NCBI GenBank assembly: GCA_024610705.1
Contig: JANDEH010000007.1
Location: 56,754,508 to 56,818,507, forward strand
DNA length: 64,000 nucleotides
Reading direction: 5' to 3'
DNA from: Tetragnatha versicolor
Taxonomy: Eukaryota; Arthropoda; Arachnida; Araneae; Tetragnathidae
Under the pieces are notes generated by a model. It ran no database searches, was not told the origin of the DNA, and saw only the letters and a list, made by a program, of their open reading frames with translations. Of the stretch, positions 22,199-35,035 are shown in pieces (the first letter of the stretch is position 1; each line of letters opens with the position of its first letter). A program made the position numbers and the translations under genes.

Positions 22199-23035
22199 TG
22201 TATATTAAAAGATTCCCTTAACCCTTGATTTAAATAAATAAAAAAGTGAGATCACAACTTCTTTTTAAATTTCTGCTGTGCTCAAAAGTAAAATATATAA
22301 TAAACATTTAATCATTAGGGAAATTAAAGTACAAGTCATTCTTGAATAATTTGGAAAAATCGGTGTTGTTTTACGATAGTTTGACTTAATTAATAAACAG
22401 TACTTTTATCATTGAAATATATCAGTGATATTTATTTTACAAATGCTATTTAGAGAAGGTGTAAAACTTTTGGAAGAATCGAATTTAACGACTAACTACT
22501 CAAGAAAAGTTGGTTTTTCCGAAAGAGCCGCATATGATCCTATCATAATTCATCACAATTAGTGAAATCGCCCATTGTTAACGAGCAGCAATAAAAACCC
22601 ATGCTCATGATCGTTTGCACCTATAAAACGCTCCCATCCGAAATGAATGTTTAACCCGCCCCCTGCCGACATTTTCGGCAACTGTCCAACTTTGTCAGCG
22701 CTAATGATGCTGACAACTCATCGCTTCTCTTGGGAGGAGATGTGGTGTATAGTTATGAAGAATGACGTATACTGAACACAAACAGCTCTGCATTTCAGTT
22801 CATATGTGTCTGCTGCTGAGAATATATTTCTAGGGCGGCGGTGTTGCAACTCAACGCCACTGACGTAAGGGACTCTTTTAATGATGCCATATTTTCTTTT
22901 CGAAAAGGCTGCTGAGAGGAAACCTAATGTCAGAGAAATAAATTGGAGAGCAAAGAAGGTCTTATCACAGGGTGGGTCACGGAAGAGAAGATAAGAGAAA
23001 TTATTTCTTACTCGAAGAACTCCTGTGTTTGCTAC
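22199..23035. other. unassigned sequence
   Basis: AT-rich at first, then moderate GC from about 22,500 to 22,980. No ORF with recognisable motifs, no transposon ends and no RNA gene seen. Confidence 0.4.
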
Positions 23036-23037
23036 TA

Positions 23038-23209
23038 CAGTAAAACACCGTTTATACGTCTCTCATTTATACGTCTTTTACATTTATACGTCGTTTTCGC
23101 CAAGTCCCAATTAATTCAAATAATCAAAATTGTTTTCAATTATACGTCTTTTCATTTATATGCCGTTTTACGTCGGTCCCTTGAAAGACGTATAAACGGT
23201 GCTTTACTG
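23038..23209. mobile_element. 172-bp pogo/Tigger-like MITE
   Basis: The ends CAGTAAAACACCGTTTATAC and GTATAAACGGTGCTTTACTG are inverted repeats flanked by TA (23,036-23,037 and 23,210-23,211). CAGT-starting TIRs with a TA target are typical of the pogo group. The motif 'TTTATACGTC' recurs about five times inside on both strands, which may reflect transposase-binding repeats. Confidence 0.75.
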
Positions 23210-23599
23210 TATAAGTTAATTTGTAGTAACATGAGGAACATTTTAATGTTTTATAATAGTGGTACGCTTGACTTCAAGTCATCATAAGCTTTCTTAAATG
23301 TTTCAAAATTATGTTATTGAGTACTCAAGTTCATTACTCCAAAAGGAAAAAGAGTAAATAATTAATTTAAAATGAGGATTTGCCACTGAGCTATAAAACA
23401 AACTAGAGTGACTTGTTAGCGTGCCGAAACCGCATCACACCACGGAAAGGATTTCCATCTTCTTTTAATTTTCCCAATCTGTTAGCCACAGTTGTATGCA
23501 CATAATGAAACGACCATTCTAAATTTTGCTCATAATATTTTAAAAAACAGGCATGGGCGGATTAAAAGGGGGAAATGATCTTCCAACTTTGCTTCCAGC

Positions 23600-23629
23600 T
23601 TGCCCCGATTGCTTGAGCAATCGGGGCAA
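23600..23629. other. perfect short hairpin
   Basis: Thirteen-base arms TTGCCCCGATTGC and GCAATCGGGGCAA are separated by TTGA. They are GC-rich relative to the surroundings. Function unknown; a transcript would form a very stable hairpin, but it lacks the T-run expected of a bacterial terminator, and the genome is eukaryotic. Confidence 0.6.
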
Positions 23630-23632
23630 TTT

Positions 23633-26600
23633 AACCTTCCGCGATGGCACGATCGGTCACTTGTTATGGTATCGGAGGTTGTCACTCCAGTTTATTTTAT
23701 AGATCAGTGGGATTTGCTTGCTTAATGAAATTTCAAGTCGATTGAGTGTTAATTCTATCGTAAAATAGTCAGTGGAACGAAAATTCTTTACTAAGAAAGA
23801 GCGATGACGATGAAAGAATCTTTTGAGGTTTTTGCTTTGTTTCTTGAAGAAAAGGCAATATTCGAAGAAAATTCCAGGAATAAAGCTTTGGGGTATTTGA
23901 TTTTGATAGATGAAAATTCAAAGTGAAATTGTAATTTTGCGATAAATTTGTGCTGAAGAAATGTTTTATTTAAAGAAAGATCATATTAGGTTACTTAATG
24001 ATTAAGTTAAAGAAAGCAAAATTTGAATAAAGTTATTAAATAAGTGGAACCGGGGTTAAGGTTTTTTTCAACCATTTGAACTACACTGAAAGAGGGTTTT
24101 TAAAATATGTTCAATATTTATTATTAATCAAACATTTTACAACGAAGGCTTAGAGTAGCTTAGTTTCAGATGTTAACGGTGATAAAATTAATAATGAAAA
24201 ATATGTGTGAAAAAATCGAACAAATATAACTTCCAGATCTTAGTTTAAAATAAACAAATTATTTTTAAAGAAATCATGTTAAGATAATTAGCAAACAAAA
24301 ATTTAACGCCATCTATCTTAATTAGAACCCTTAATTGACAATTAAATAGATAAGCTCGGTAGACGGTAAAATTCTTTAGACTTTCTTTTAAAACTTAAAG
24401 AAAACTTGTACTTACGCAAATAATATCCTTATTCCCTTGGAATACATGTATGTACGCATCAGGTCTTTTAAAGGTGTAAGAAGAAAGAAAAACTTTTGTT
24501 TTGGGTAGATAAATTGTTTAAATGCCTCTACTACAGTGTTTGGATGGACATACTCGTTTTCTCAACTTAATACTGATTAACTTAACTTAATTTCTTCTTA
24601 ATTATCTTTTTCTTCTTTTTAAAGTTAGTTTTGACTAAAATACAGTTGTCCGACTACATACCGACTAAAATACTCATTGTCTCAAAATAGAAGGCATTCG
24701 AAAGAGAAATTCGAGAAAGTGAGTTTTCGAGATAACCAGTTTATCCCAAGAAGTAAAGATAGTCACGTAAAACAACGAGGAACCGAACATATAATGTAAT
24801 GGTGTATTGTCATTTAAAATGCAAAAAATTAGAGAATAACCAGAAAAATTGGCATTTATTCAAAAAGTTCTCATGCGTTCAAAAATTTCTCATGCACGAG
24901 TTTGCAGTATTTTTTTTTCAAGAAAAGTATATAAATGAGGGCTTCTTAAAAAATTCTACTTGTCAAGGTTTTGAACTCTTCAACATATGAATTAAAATTA
25001 ACATCGGAGTACTTCACGGGAAATTTTTTTTTCGAGGTATAAAGCTTTTCGCGATATCAAGGTTCGAAATAACGAGGGAATACTGCATTATTTTCTAACT
25101 AATAAATAATTGGAAACCAAATGAGAACAATGTCATGCTACTCTTAAAACAATTTAAACTTGAACATCAATATCATAAAATAATTTTCTGAAGACGCTGA
25201 CATATTTGTTATAAAAAATCGTTTCATTTTATAACCTCTTACTAGTCTTAAAACCATATTAAAAGAACTTATCGTTTGATAGAAACCGTGCACGCAATTT
25301 AGATTTCGCGGAGCCACGCATGCGCTTTGTCCTGTTCCCATAGTTACAGTTCTTGCATAAAGCATGTAAACGAAGCACCTGTTGCACTCAGGATATTCAC
25401 TTTTTGAAAAAGTTTTTCCATCGAAGTTTTCCTCATGTTTCGAACTAGTGGAGTTGTGCACCATCCCTGTATGATTTTATCATCGCATGCCGATTTGTTT
25501 ATTGGCGAAGTCTGATCTTTAAGAACTCATCTATCCTTCCTCCCTATACTTTTTTTTGGAAAATAACCTCATTAAGGTTTCAAATATGGGTTGTGCTTGC
25601 TTTAAAGAAAGGATGACCCCTACTCCGGAATATTTTGTTTACAGATATTACAATAGGTAAGTTGATTTTACAGATATTTTTTTATCAAATAAGGATGCAT
25701 TTTTTTCTAGAAAAAGTTTTCAAAATAATACATGTTGTATAACACTTTACGTTATGATGAAAACTTCTATTTATGGTGTGCTATTAATTATAAAAATCTC
25801 ATTATATACTTCTATTCTAAATTAAGACACTGATAATTCTACCCCATGTTAATATGATCTAATATTATACTGAAAAGAAATTTATTAAAAAATCGACTCA
25901 TAAAATTTTGAAGGATTTTTTTATGATTAATATTTTTGTTGTTTCATGAAACGCTTTAGTTTTACGCAAAATAAAATTTGTTCAGGTAATTTTTTTGGAA
26001 TATACTCCAAAGCAACTTTAATTAATTTATATTAATTAGGACGTCCGTACAAGATACTTTGAAAAATTTCAATAAGTATTGTTCGTCAACTGTTCATAAC
26101 CTTTAGCTTTTTTTTAATAGAATAAACTCCTGGTTTATTTTTAGAGCATTAAAATATTTTCTTTTAATAAGCTTTATTATATTAAGCTAATAATAAGAGG
26201 AAATGTACCTGACCTCTTATAAAATTTGAGAAAATATGTGAAGTTTTACTACTTGAGTTCTTAGCTTTTTGAAATTTTGGTATAAAAGTTAATGGTTCCG
26301 GTATTGGTACCACACTTTGGTAAATGTAAATTCATTTCATGCAATGACAGTATAATTTAAAAAGTTTTTATTCAGATATGAGTCAAGCCAAAATTTATTT
26401 CACCATTGTTTGAGTGATAAGGAAGTTATATTATTGACAAAACACTGGTTTTGAAATATGTTTCCTTCTACACTTTTTGATAAGGGTTTCTCAAAAAGTG
26501 AAATAAAAGACAAACAGTTCTTTTAAGAAGCAACCAGTAGTAAGGAAAGGAATTTAAAATTTTCCTGTTGATAACTTTTTAATTTTAAAAATAAAAGAGA

Positions 26601-26650
26601 AATTTTTTCATACTAGTCCCCCCCCAAACAATCAAACCTTGTAGGAGCTA
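23633..26650. other. AT-rich stretch without recognised genes
   Basis: About 3 kb of mostly single-copy AT-rich sequence. Open frames at 24,799-24,990 (+) and 25,144-25,464 (-) have no recognised domain, no splice context and ordinary AT-driven composition. This may be intron or intergenic. Confidence 0.45.
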
Positions 26651-26652
26651 TA

Positions 26653-28087
26653 GGGGAGAGTGTTGTACCTATGGACAAAAATTACGTTTGGATTTTTCTA
26701 TGACAGGTGAAATCACATTTTGACCATTTAAAGTGCCCAACCTATAGTCCTAACCTTTGTGAGTAGAGAGATATTTTTTATTAGTCAAAATCTTGAAAAT
26801 TGGATTTTTAATCATTTATAATAACTTGGAAATATTTGTGTCCAAAGGAACAACAACCTGTTGTACCTACGGACAGACCCAGTTATACCTGTGGACACCC
26901 TTAAAAAGGGAAGTTTTAGTTGAAAAAAGCTAAGAATGAGCATTTTTATTGATGAATTACCTTTTAATAACCTATTTCAAGCCTTTTTAAAATTGAAAAT
27001 AGATTTTTTAAAGTAATGTAGTTTTAGATCGTAAATGATCATTAAAACGAAGTTGAATGATAAAAGTCTTGATTTTTTACCAAAAACACAAAAATCACAT
27101 GGTATTTTCAGATCAGAATTTAAGGTAATATTTTCATCAATCATGCTGATTGATCTGACAACTTCACTGATCCAAAAAACCCAGATTCGATCGACACTTA
27201 GTTGTGCAAGCATTTGGTGGTAATAACAGTAATAATTTGGAGGTAAATCTTCTTCAGTGGAAAGTTAAAGTTTTTTTAATCATCACACTTAAATTTGATA
27301 GGGTGCTTAGGGTTTTACACCATATTTTACAATAAATTCACAGTAGAATCATATATTTAAAAAAGTACTTTAGATCACAAAATATTTGATTTTTCATCTA
27401 AAATTCACTTGAAAATAATCGCTGACAAATAGATTACCATTTAGAATTAATTTAACATTTACTAAAATGTATTCAGTTAAATGAAATCTGATTCTAAAAA
27501 GCCGATAAGCTACAGACACCCACAAGAACGTGTCCGTAGGTACAACACTTATGGTGTCCGAAGGTACAGCATCAGGTGTTTTTGCATTCAAAGTTCTATA
27601 GGTGGACACAAATTGGAGCCGAGCGGCGAAGGCGAACAGCCACGAACACGCTCTGCGCACGCGCAACTCGGAGGCTCTAAGAGCGGCGCTTGCGCAGAGC
27701 GTGTTCGTGGCTGTTCGCTACGCCGCTCGGCTCCAATTTGTGTCCACCTTAAAAGGTAACAGAATTGAGATCTGACGATTTCTAATATCAAAACTAAAAA
27801 GTCAAAATCTCGGGGATTCCCCCATATATCCCATTTTATCATATCATAATCATAGAGGAAGAAAATAATTAATGTAGTGATGCACTAAAAAAAACTTTGA
27901 GCACCTAAAAACAGTATTTATATTATAGAAAATTTAAATAATATTTTAAACAGCTGATTTCACGTTAGCAACTAGATAGCATCTGTTTACATTCAAAATC
28001 GACCACAAATTAAAATTTACATTATTTTCCGAATTTTAAAATGAGGTGGCTGAAGGTACAACCGTCCGTAGGTACAACACTCTCCCC
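26653..28087. mobile_element. TA-flanked GGGGAGAG-ended element
   Basis: The termini are GGGGAGAGTGTTGTACC and GGTACAACACTCTCCCC, flanked by TA (26,651-26,652 and 28,088-28,089). The terminal motif 'TTGTACCTAYGGACA' recurs internally: about 26,858 and 26,880 on the plus strand and about 27,530, 27,554 and 28,053 on the minus strand. No transposase is visible. The same GGGGAGAG end and TA target occur in the element at 46,657-47,607. A GC-rich hairpin is embedded in it. Confidence 0.75.
27601..27748. repeat. GC-rich 148-bp near-perfect hairpin
   Basis: The left arm starts GGTGGACACAAATTGGAGCC and the right arm ends GGCTCCAATTTGTGTCCACC. Arms of about 58 bp pair almost perfectly, with a loop of about 30 bp. 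GC content far exceeds the surroundings. The overlapping open frames in this spot on both strands (27,394-27,842) are readings of the palindrome, not genes. It lies inside the element at 26,653-28,087, as an independent insertion or as an internal part. Confidence 0.85.
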
Positions 28088-28089
28088 TA

Positions 28090-31000
28090 TACTTGAAAAT
28101 TATTTAAAAAATATGTAAAAAGAATAATAATACAACTATATCACTTTTAAAAACAAATTTAATTGTAATCTTTGTACACTGTACACACAATCGCATTTTT
28201 TGCTGTATTTAAAAATTGTGGAAATTCTTTTTAGGTAATAGGTAATTAAGAAGTAAGTGTGTACCTTAATATAAATGTATGTTATAGGTGCTCATATTTT
28301 TTAAAATTTACATTCGTGCAAAAAGTTATCTAAAAAACATAACATAGAGTTTTAAAATTTTGAGATTATACTAAATTTAAATATCTATAGAGTTGTATTA
28401 AATAAATTAAAATTAAACAATTATTGAATTTTATGTAAAAAAATAATGGTTAAAGTGATTTAAAAGTATAGAAAAATTGGATTTTCTAAATTTTTATTCA
28501 AGGATAAATTTATCTGATAAGGAAATTTATCTAAATTACCATAATTAAGATGACTTATGCACTTATTATAATGCCAATTTTTATTGATTTTTAAATACGC
28601 AAAATAATATCTTTAAAAGTATTATTTTTCTCATATAGATCCATAATAAAAGTTAAAGGGGTAATGTTGCTTCTTATTGTGAATAGCAGCTCTTAAGATT
28701 ATTGAGGATTGAATTTAGAAAATTAATGGATTTAGAAGCTTACCTTAGAACAAAAGTAAAAGAATTGTTTAATGAATATGCCACTTTTTTCCGAATAAAG
28801 GATTAAGGAAAAATTAAAGGAGATTGATTCCATTTACCAATTTTTTTTCAATAGGCTAGCTACGTATTCGATTTTATTCTTGTACAATAAATTTTTCTTA
28901 AATTGGATTTTTGTGAAAGAAATTCAACGTAAGTACATTGCATTTATCAATGTTAGGTAAAGGTAATGTTAATGAAGTACCCTGGATCATTTGAGTATTA
29001 ACTGTTAATTATATCCTAAAACCTCCATTTAAAAAAACGATTTTGAATGTGCTACGTTTAAACAGCTGGATAATAGGTTCATTATTCGTTTGGGTGGTTA
29101 TGGTTTTTTTAAGCATTTATAACAATAACTTTTATTTATCACTTTTTAAAGCTTTTATATTTTTCGTATTAGATAATATTAACGAGCTTGTATTTGTCAA
29201 AATTATAAACTATGTATTGATGGGCTTATTTTCATTTTCATTATTGAAAAGCTAAAAGTTAATAAGTAGGAACTTTTTATTTTAGAGAAGATTGATCATT
29301 TAATATTTTTATTTCTGAGTTCATAGTCTCAAAGATAAGTCAACTTTGCAATGAAAAATAACTAACAATTCGGGCGTTATCTTCATCTACAAAGTATAAA
29401 CTAACATAATATTATTTTTACAACGCTCAAAAAACAAGTAATAAGTCTTAAGTATTTAATTACATTCCAAATATTAAATTTCACGAAAAGCTAATACCAG
29501 CCGATTCTGATAAAGATTCCTCACAAGGATCAATTAAAGTTGCTCACAAATCTAGTTCCCTTTAAAGTTCCAACGAAAATACAAGAACCGAATTCACACA
29601 TTCAACTCTCTGTAGCTAGTGCGATCATTGAACAATTAAAGCCCAGTTCATCATTGTCCTTGACGTGGCATTTAAAGTCATGAATGACCATTCTTCGATT
29701 CGTCTTCTCGAGCTTCATTGTTCAAGAGCTTCCTTTCTCATAAGCAGTCCTTTCATGATATTTCATGTCTTTTATGGGGGAGTAATAACTCGTACGGACG
29801 GTCATGTACGTCGGAAGGTCGTCTTAGCTTGGATGTGATTACTACGTTGTTGACTTTTTTAAGGTTTCCTTTTCCCGATTGACAATTCGCAATGTTTAAG
29901 ATGGTTTTGAAGAGCTGGTTAAAGATGGAATTGGGTAGATTGAAGCCAGAGAATTGGGTAAATGTTTCAAAAGATGAAACTTTCAGGGTGTTTTATTAAG
30001 GCTTGCAAGACTAACATGTATTTCTTTCTGTTCATTCATAAATTTAAAAAACTTTATAGAGCATTAGTGTTTTCTTATAGCACGTGTTATAATGTTTCGA
30101 AAATTTGAGAATTCAATGACCATCGGGAGGAATAAAGATGAGCATTCCGATAGAATCGGACTGGAGTCCATTCTGTTGTGTCAGTTGCTTGAGCGCCAAA
30201 GGGGATTTTTTTAGCATTTGAAGTCGTTTGTATGACGGTGTTTCGAGCTATGTTGTTTTCTCATGACAATAGTCCAGACTCTGCTCCAGGATCTTCAACG
30301 TTTAAGGTCCGCTTCCACTTTTGCGTTTGTTTGCGGTACAGCAGTCAGGATTTATTAAATGAAGAATCCCAAGCAAACAAACAAATGACGTCATATCATT
30401 CGGTTAGGAACCAAAGCCTAAGTGGATGAATAGGTATTACGTCGTCTTATGTACTTTTAGGTGCCCATCGGATTGTCGTACCGCACAACCAACCGCATAA
30501 GAGAAAACGCTCTCTTAATCATTAGTATACGGAGTGAAGCGCTACAATTGTCCTCACTGCACAACATGGAACTATCTCCCACCCATATCTTTGATTGCCT
30601 TGCCATTTTGGCGAAGCTTCTCAGGATCCATCTTGATCACCCGAATCAACTCCTGTATCCTCGGAAGTTATTGATGTGGCCAGAGCTGTCTTGGACACTT
30701 TTGGATCAATTTGATCAAATTACACTGCTTGCTACAACAACAACAACGGAGTGAAGCGAAAAAGGAGAGGATATGTGTAAGAGAGAAAAGAAATAATGAA
30801 GGGAGATGTTTCCCAATATATTTTCTTGCAGTAGTTTTTTTTTAAAACCAACTGTCATGACATAAAACTGAATAGGTCAACATGCAATTTCACCAAAAAA
30901 AATCTTTTGGGAATTGATTAATCCTCCACTTAGCTTTAAGGAATCTACACACACCAAATAGAAGCAATTTCGTTGCATAAAAAACGTTAAGGGCAAACGT

Positions 31001-31594
31001 TAGTGCTTTATTCTTCTTCGGAGGATAAAACTTGTCCATTTCTTTCCCTCCTCCCCATCACGTCAACCTCCATTTTCCACTTCTCCAACAAAAGCGCTCC
31101 TGAAAAGTCACGTACATCCTGGAAATAAACGGGCGGTATGCGAGGATTTTCGATAACAGATGGGTTCTGAGGTTTCCAGGATATTTGAGAACTTGCGCCC
31201 GGCCGAAATGCGGCTTCGCATTAACCCCCGGGGAATTCCCGATACGCGTTTCACATCATTTATGCCCAAAAAGTGTAATGTTTGTGTTTTGCGTTTTACT
31301 TATGGGATGAACAAAAAAGTGTGGCTAGTTTCCTTTCTTTGGCAAGGCACGCGCGGGGTAGATTTTCTAAGCTATCGCTTCCGAAAACGACCACCCATGG
31401 TTTTACTGGTTTTTCCCTGTTTGTTCTTCTTTGCCAGAAATTTATTATTGGTTTTGTCACGGAAAAGATGCGTTTTAGAGATATGGGGAGATATTTGGAA
31501 TGGCGGAATGTGGTGGGTATTATATTCGTCTGGGTTCTGAAATGAAAAAGAGTTTCTGTAGCTGCAAACGGCTGGTTTTACTATATATATTAAT
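28090..31594. other. largely single-copy stretch, no supported gene
   Basis: 28,090-29,450 is very AT-rich. 29,500-31,560 is closer to balanced composition with some longer frames: 30,232-30,429, 30,461-30,754 and 31,160-31,545, all plus strand. None has a recognisable domain. One 3'-splice-like site (TACTTTTAG|GTGCCC) precedes the 30,461 frame. The balanced composition could indicate conserved host sequence (enhancer, exon or intron of a long gene), but I cannot show it. Confidence 0.4.
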
Positions 31595-31596
31595 TA

Positions 31597-32934
31597 GGGT
31601 GTCCCGAAAAAACCGAAATTTTTCTGATCGCTTAGCGGTAGTGCAGAAAAGATGTGAACTACCCTCACTAAGAAGGGTGTGAAATATTAAAACTGTGGGT
31701 TGATATCTTCTGTTGCCTCACGAGGCCTAAAGTTCTGAAAATCGGACTAAAAATGATTAAATTTCAAAAATTCATAAAAAAATTACGAATTTTAGCCATA
31801 GTTTTGGGGTTGCGTTTAAAAGGTACTATTATTAACCAACTTCAACTGCAAAAAATTTCAAACTTTATTTTAATACCTTCTGTTGCCTCGGCTTTAAAAT
31901 TTGGAAAATTAAGGCAAAATTTCGAAAAAACACAAAAAACACCAGGGTGTCCCTGGTGTCCCAAAAAAACCATTTTGTTCAAAAACCTTGCTCCCCAGGG
32001 ATTTTCCCATTCCCTTTGGTCCCAAAAGACGGCGTGGGAAGTTTTAGCTCCTCAGGTGAACTGTAGGGTTTGCCGGTAGGGCCCCCAAGTATCAAAAAAG
32101 TAAGAAATATGACCATTTCTCAGAATTTTTGAAAATAAATTTTAAGTTTTATGATGTGATAAAACAGGTTCATGTGAGTTATTTAGGACGTATTTTATGG
32201 ATTTTATTTATTTACGTTTATTAACTGTACCCTTTAGAGCCTATATTGATGAGCGCAGCGTCACTAAAAGTAATACTTTTTACTCAAAAACTGTAGGGCT
32301 ATAGGGTGCAGTTAATAAACGTAAATAAATAAAATCCATCTAAATACGTCCTAAATAACTCACATGAACCAGTTTTATCACATTATAAAACTTAAAATTT
32401 ATTTTCAAAAATTCTGAAAAATGGTCATTTTTCTCACTTTTTTGAAACTTAGGGGCCCTACCGGCAAACCCTACAGTTTACCTGAGGAACTAAAACTTCA
32501 CACGCCGTCTTTTGGGACCAAAAGGAATGGGAAAATCCCTGGGGAGCAAGGTTTTTGAACAAAAGGGGTTTTTTGGGACACCCTGGTGTTTTTTGAGTTT
32601 TTTCGAAATTTTGCCTTAATTTTCCAAATTTTAAAGCCGATGAGGCAAAAGAAGGTATTAACCTAAAGTTTTGAAATTTTTTGCAGTTGAAGTTGGTTAA
32701 TAATAGTACCTTTTAAACGCAACCCCAAAAACATGGCTAAAATTCATAATTTTTTATGAATCTTTGAAATTTAGTCATTTTTAGTCCGATTTTCAGAACT
32801 TTAGGCCTCGTGAGGCAACAGAAGATATCAACCCACAGTTTTAATATTTCACACCCTTCTTAGTGAGGGTAGTTCACATCTTTTCTGCACTACCGCTAAG
32901 CGATCAGAAAAATTTCGGTTTTTTCGGGACGCCC
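31597..32934. mobile_element. 1.34-kb foldback palindrome (TA-flanked MITE)
   Basis: The ends are GGGTGTCCCGAAAAAACC and GGTTTTTTCGGGACGCCC, with TA at 31,595-31,596 and 32,935-32,936. Arms of about 640 bp pair nearly throughout, leaving a loop at about 32,246-32,300. Differences between arms are scattered single bases and small indels. Flanking AT repeats leave the exact TSD (TA or a longer ATATATTA-like one) uncertain. No coding capacity. Confidence 0.82.
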
Positions 32935-32946
32935 TAATATATATTA

Positions 32947-33628
32947 GGGGTGTATCGAAAAAAACTTTTTTTTGATTTTGATGATGCCTTAGTGCGGAAA
33001 AGTTGTCTAAGGTGGCAGAGAGTACCTGTGAATTTTTTCAGAATTTTCGGATAATATCTAGAGGTGCCGCCAAGGCCCTGAAGGTCCCTATGTTAATCCA
33101 ATGGAGCGCGCAAGCCAAGAAGGCCGAAAATTGGTTTTTCGCCCCTCATTTCTACCCTAATCACACGACGAATGTCTTCACTCGAGTTATGGACCCTAAA
33201 TGATCTAGGCTATCCGACAAAACTTGAATAATAGCGTAAATCTCTATATTATGTTGATTGTGGGCTCTGATTTGAACGAGAAAATACGCGATTTTCGACG
33301 AAATTGGAGCATACAAAAAAACGTAATATAGAGATTTAGGCTATTATTCAAGTTTTGTCGGATAGCCTAGATCATATAGAGTCCATAACTCGAGTGAAGA
33401 TATTCGTCGTGTGATTAGGGTAGAAATGAGGGGCGAAAAACCAATTTTCGGCCTTTTTGGCTTGCGCGCTCCATTGGATTAACATAGGGACCTTCAGGGC
33501 CTTGGCGGCACCTCAAGATATTATCCGAAAATTCTGAAAAAATTCATAGGTACTCTCTGACACCTTAGACAACTTTTCCGCACTAAGGCATCATCAAAAT
33601 AAAAAAAAAGTTTTTTTTCGATACACCC
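32947..33628. mobile_element. 682-bp foldback palindrome adjacent to the previous one
   Basis: The ends are GGGGTGTATCGAAAAAAAC and GTTTTTTTTCGATACACCC, with TA at 32,945-32,946 and 33,629-33,630. Arms of about 305 bp flank a loop at about 33,255-33,321. It starts only 10 bp after the neighbouring foldback, in an AT-dinucleotide context. The arms contain a moderately GC-rich block around 33,060-33,130 and 33,470-33,520. Confidence 0.82.
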
Positions 33629-34367
33629 TATATATATGTCTTTATTTAAAAGTCTGAAATGTAGATGGATAAGAAGGGGGTCTGGTAGTCAGTTAAACTC
33701 CTTCTTTACATTCTAAAAAACACGTTACTTTACTAGATTTAACTTACATGTTTCTTTCATCAGTTCCACTTTAAAGTTCATTAGAAGTACCCCAAATCAC
33801 GTCATTTTAATATTTAAAGATTTTATGGATTTATGTGTTTAACTTTATTAACCAGAAGATTGATTTATAATACTTGTATCAAAGGGTTAAAATGTTTATG
33901 CATTTTGAACTGCAGAATTTCCATTGCTTATTTCAAAGAAACCAGGGTCCAAGTATTAATACACATTAATATTTTTTTTGTTATGACCAATAAGTTGGAA
34001 GTACAAATTCCACAGTACCAAATAAATATCGTGGAAGGTTTCGATTCATAAAAAGTATTGTGTAATAACGACGTTATAATGTAATGTGATAATAAGTCTG
34101 CAAGTTTTTCTTTTCTTAACAATCATTGACAACATCAACACTCAAATATAAATGGTCTGCTTCACCTAAACACCTTAATTAAAATCTCCAGAACTCTCTA
34201 TCACAAGTCAAATTATGCAACTCTGTCCTGTTTCCTCGACCCAATAACTAACTCCACGAAAGTATACCTGTCTTTATTACAACAAGCACCCGCGTTCACA
34301 AACATGCAGGAATGAATCATTCGCGCAGGTGTCTGGTCGACTCGTACATAAAGTCCCCGACCTTCTC

Positions 34368-34370
<3 letters not shown>

Positions 34371-34424
<54 letters not shown>
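34371..34424 (+). repeat. (CT)n microsatellite
   Basis: An almost uninterrupted run of about 27 CT units, preceded by 'TTCTCTCG'. Confidence 0.95.
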
Positions 34425-34428
<4 letters not shown>

Positions 34429-34923
34429 GACGCCCCTTTTACGTTGCGAAGACCTTGCTAAACAACCACCTGTGATGACGGTTCTGTTTTTGTAAATAAT
34501 GATAGGATAGGTAAACTCTATTTGGATAGGATAGGCATAGACTTTTTTAGTGGTTGGGTTTTTAGCTTTTGAGTAAATGGAAGATTCTGCTATAAAGATT
34601 TGCTATAAAGCTCTATGTTAATAAATTGGCATAAAATCAAAGGAAAGTTACAGTATTTACAAATAAATATTAGGTATTTTATAAAAACAACTTGTCTAAT
34701 CAAGAAAATAGACTTTAATATAGGAATATTTTTGCAGGCTCCTATTTAAGCTGAAATTATGGAACTTATTTCGTACAAAATGATACTAATGCATTCAATA
34801 ATATTATTTATTATTTAATACAGTTTAATGATATCAATTGATAGAACTAAATTATTCTTTACATCTTTTTCAAATCCATATAATTTGTTCTGATCATATG
34901 TTATGGGTTAAGTGATTAATTGA

Positions 34924-35035
34924 GCATTATAAATAATGCCCAGAGTGGAGGCTGGCAAAGTGATAATATTCATTGATAAACGCCATTGAATTTATCACAT
35001 TGCCCTCCTCCACCTTCCGGCATTATTAATAATGC
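34924..35035. repeat. imperfect hairpin of about 112 bp
   Basis: The left arm GCATTATAAATAATGCC...GGAGG...AAAGTGATAA pairs imperfectly with the right arm TTATCACATTGCCCTCCTCC...GGCATTATTAATAATGC. Each outer arm also contains its own small palindrome (GGCATTATTAATAATGCC). It could be a small foldback element or a transcribed hairpin. Unassigned. Confidence 0.55.

Noticed and set aside
23600..23629. Possible transcription terminator
   Set aside because: The hairpin is perfect, but the genome is eukaryotic and there is no T-tract. I kept it only as a hairpin.
27394..27842. Three overlapping frames on both strands
   Set aside because: They are translations of the GC-rich palindrome at 27,601-27,748. 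The mirrored peptides on the two strands come from the inverted repeat.
29043..29255. 70-residue hydrophobic frame
   Set aside because: It is rich in F, L and I because the DNA is very AT-rich. No signal of selection or context supports a membrane protein.
30232..31545. Several plus-strand frames of 65-126 codons
   Set aside because: They come in different overlapping frames, with no recognisable domain and no consistent splice structure. I left them as unassigned sequence.
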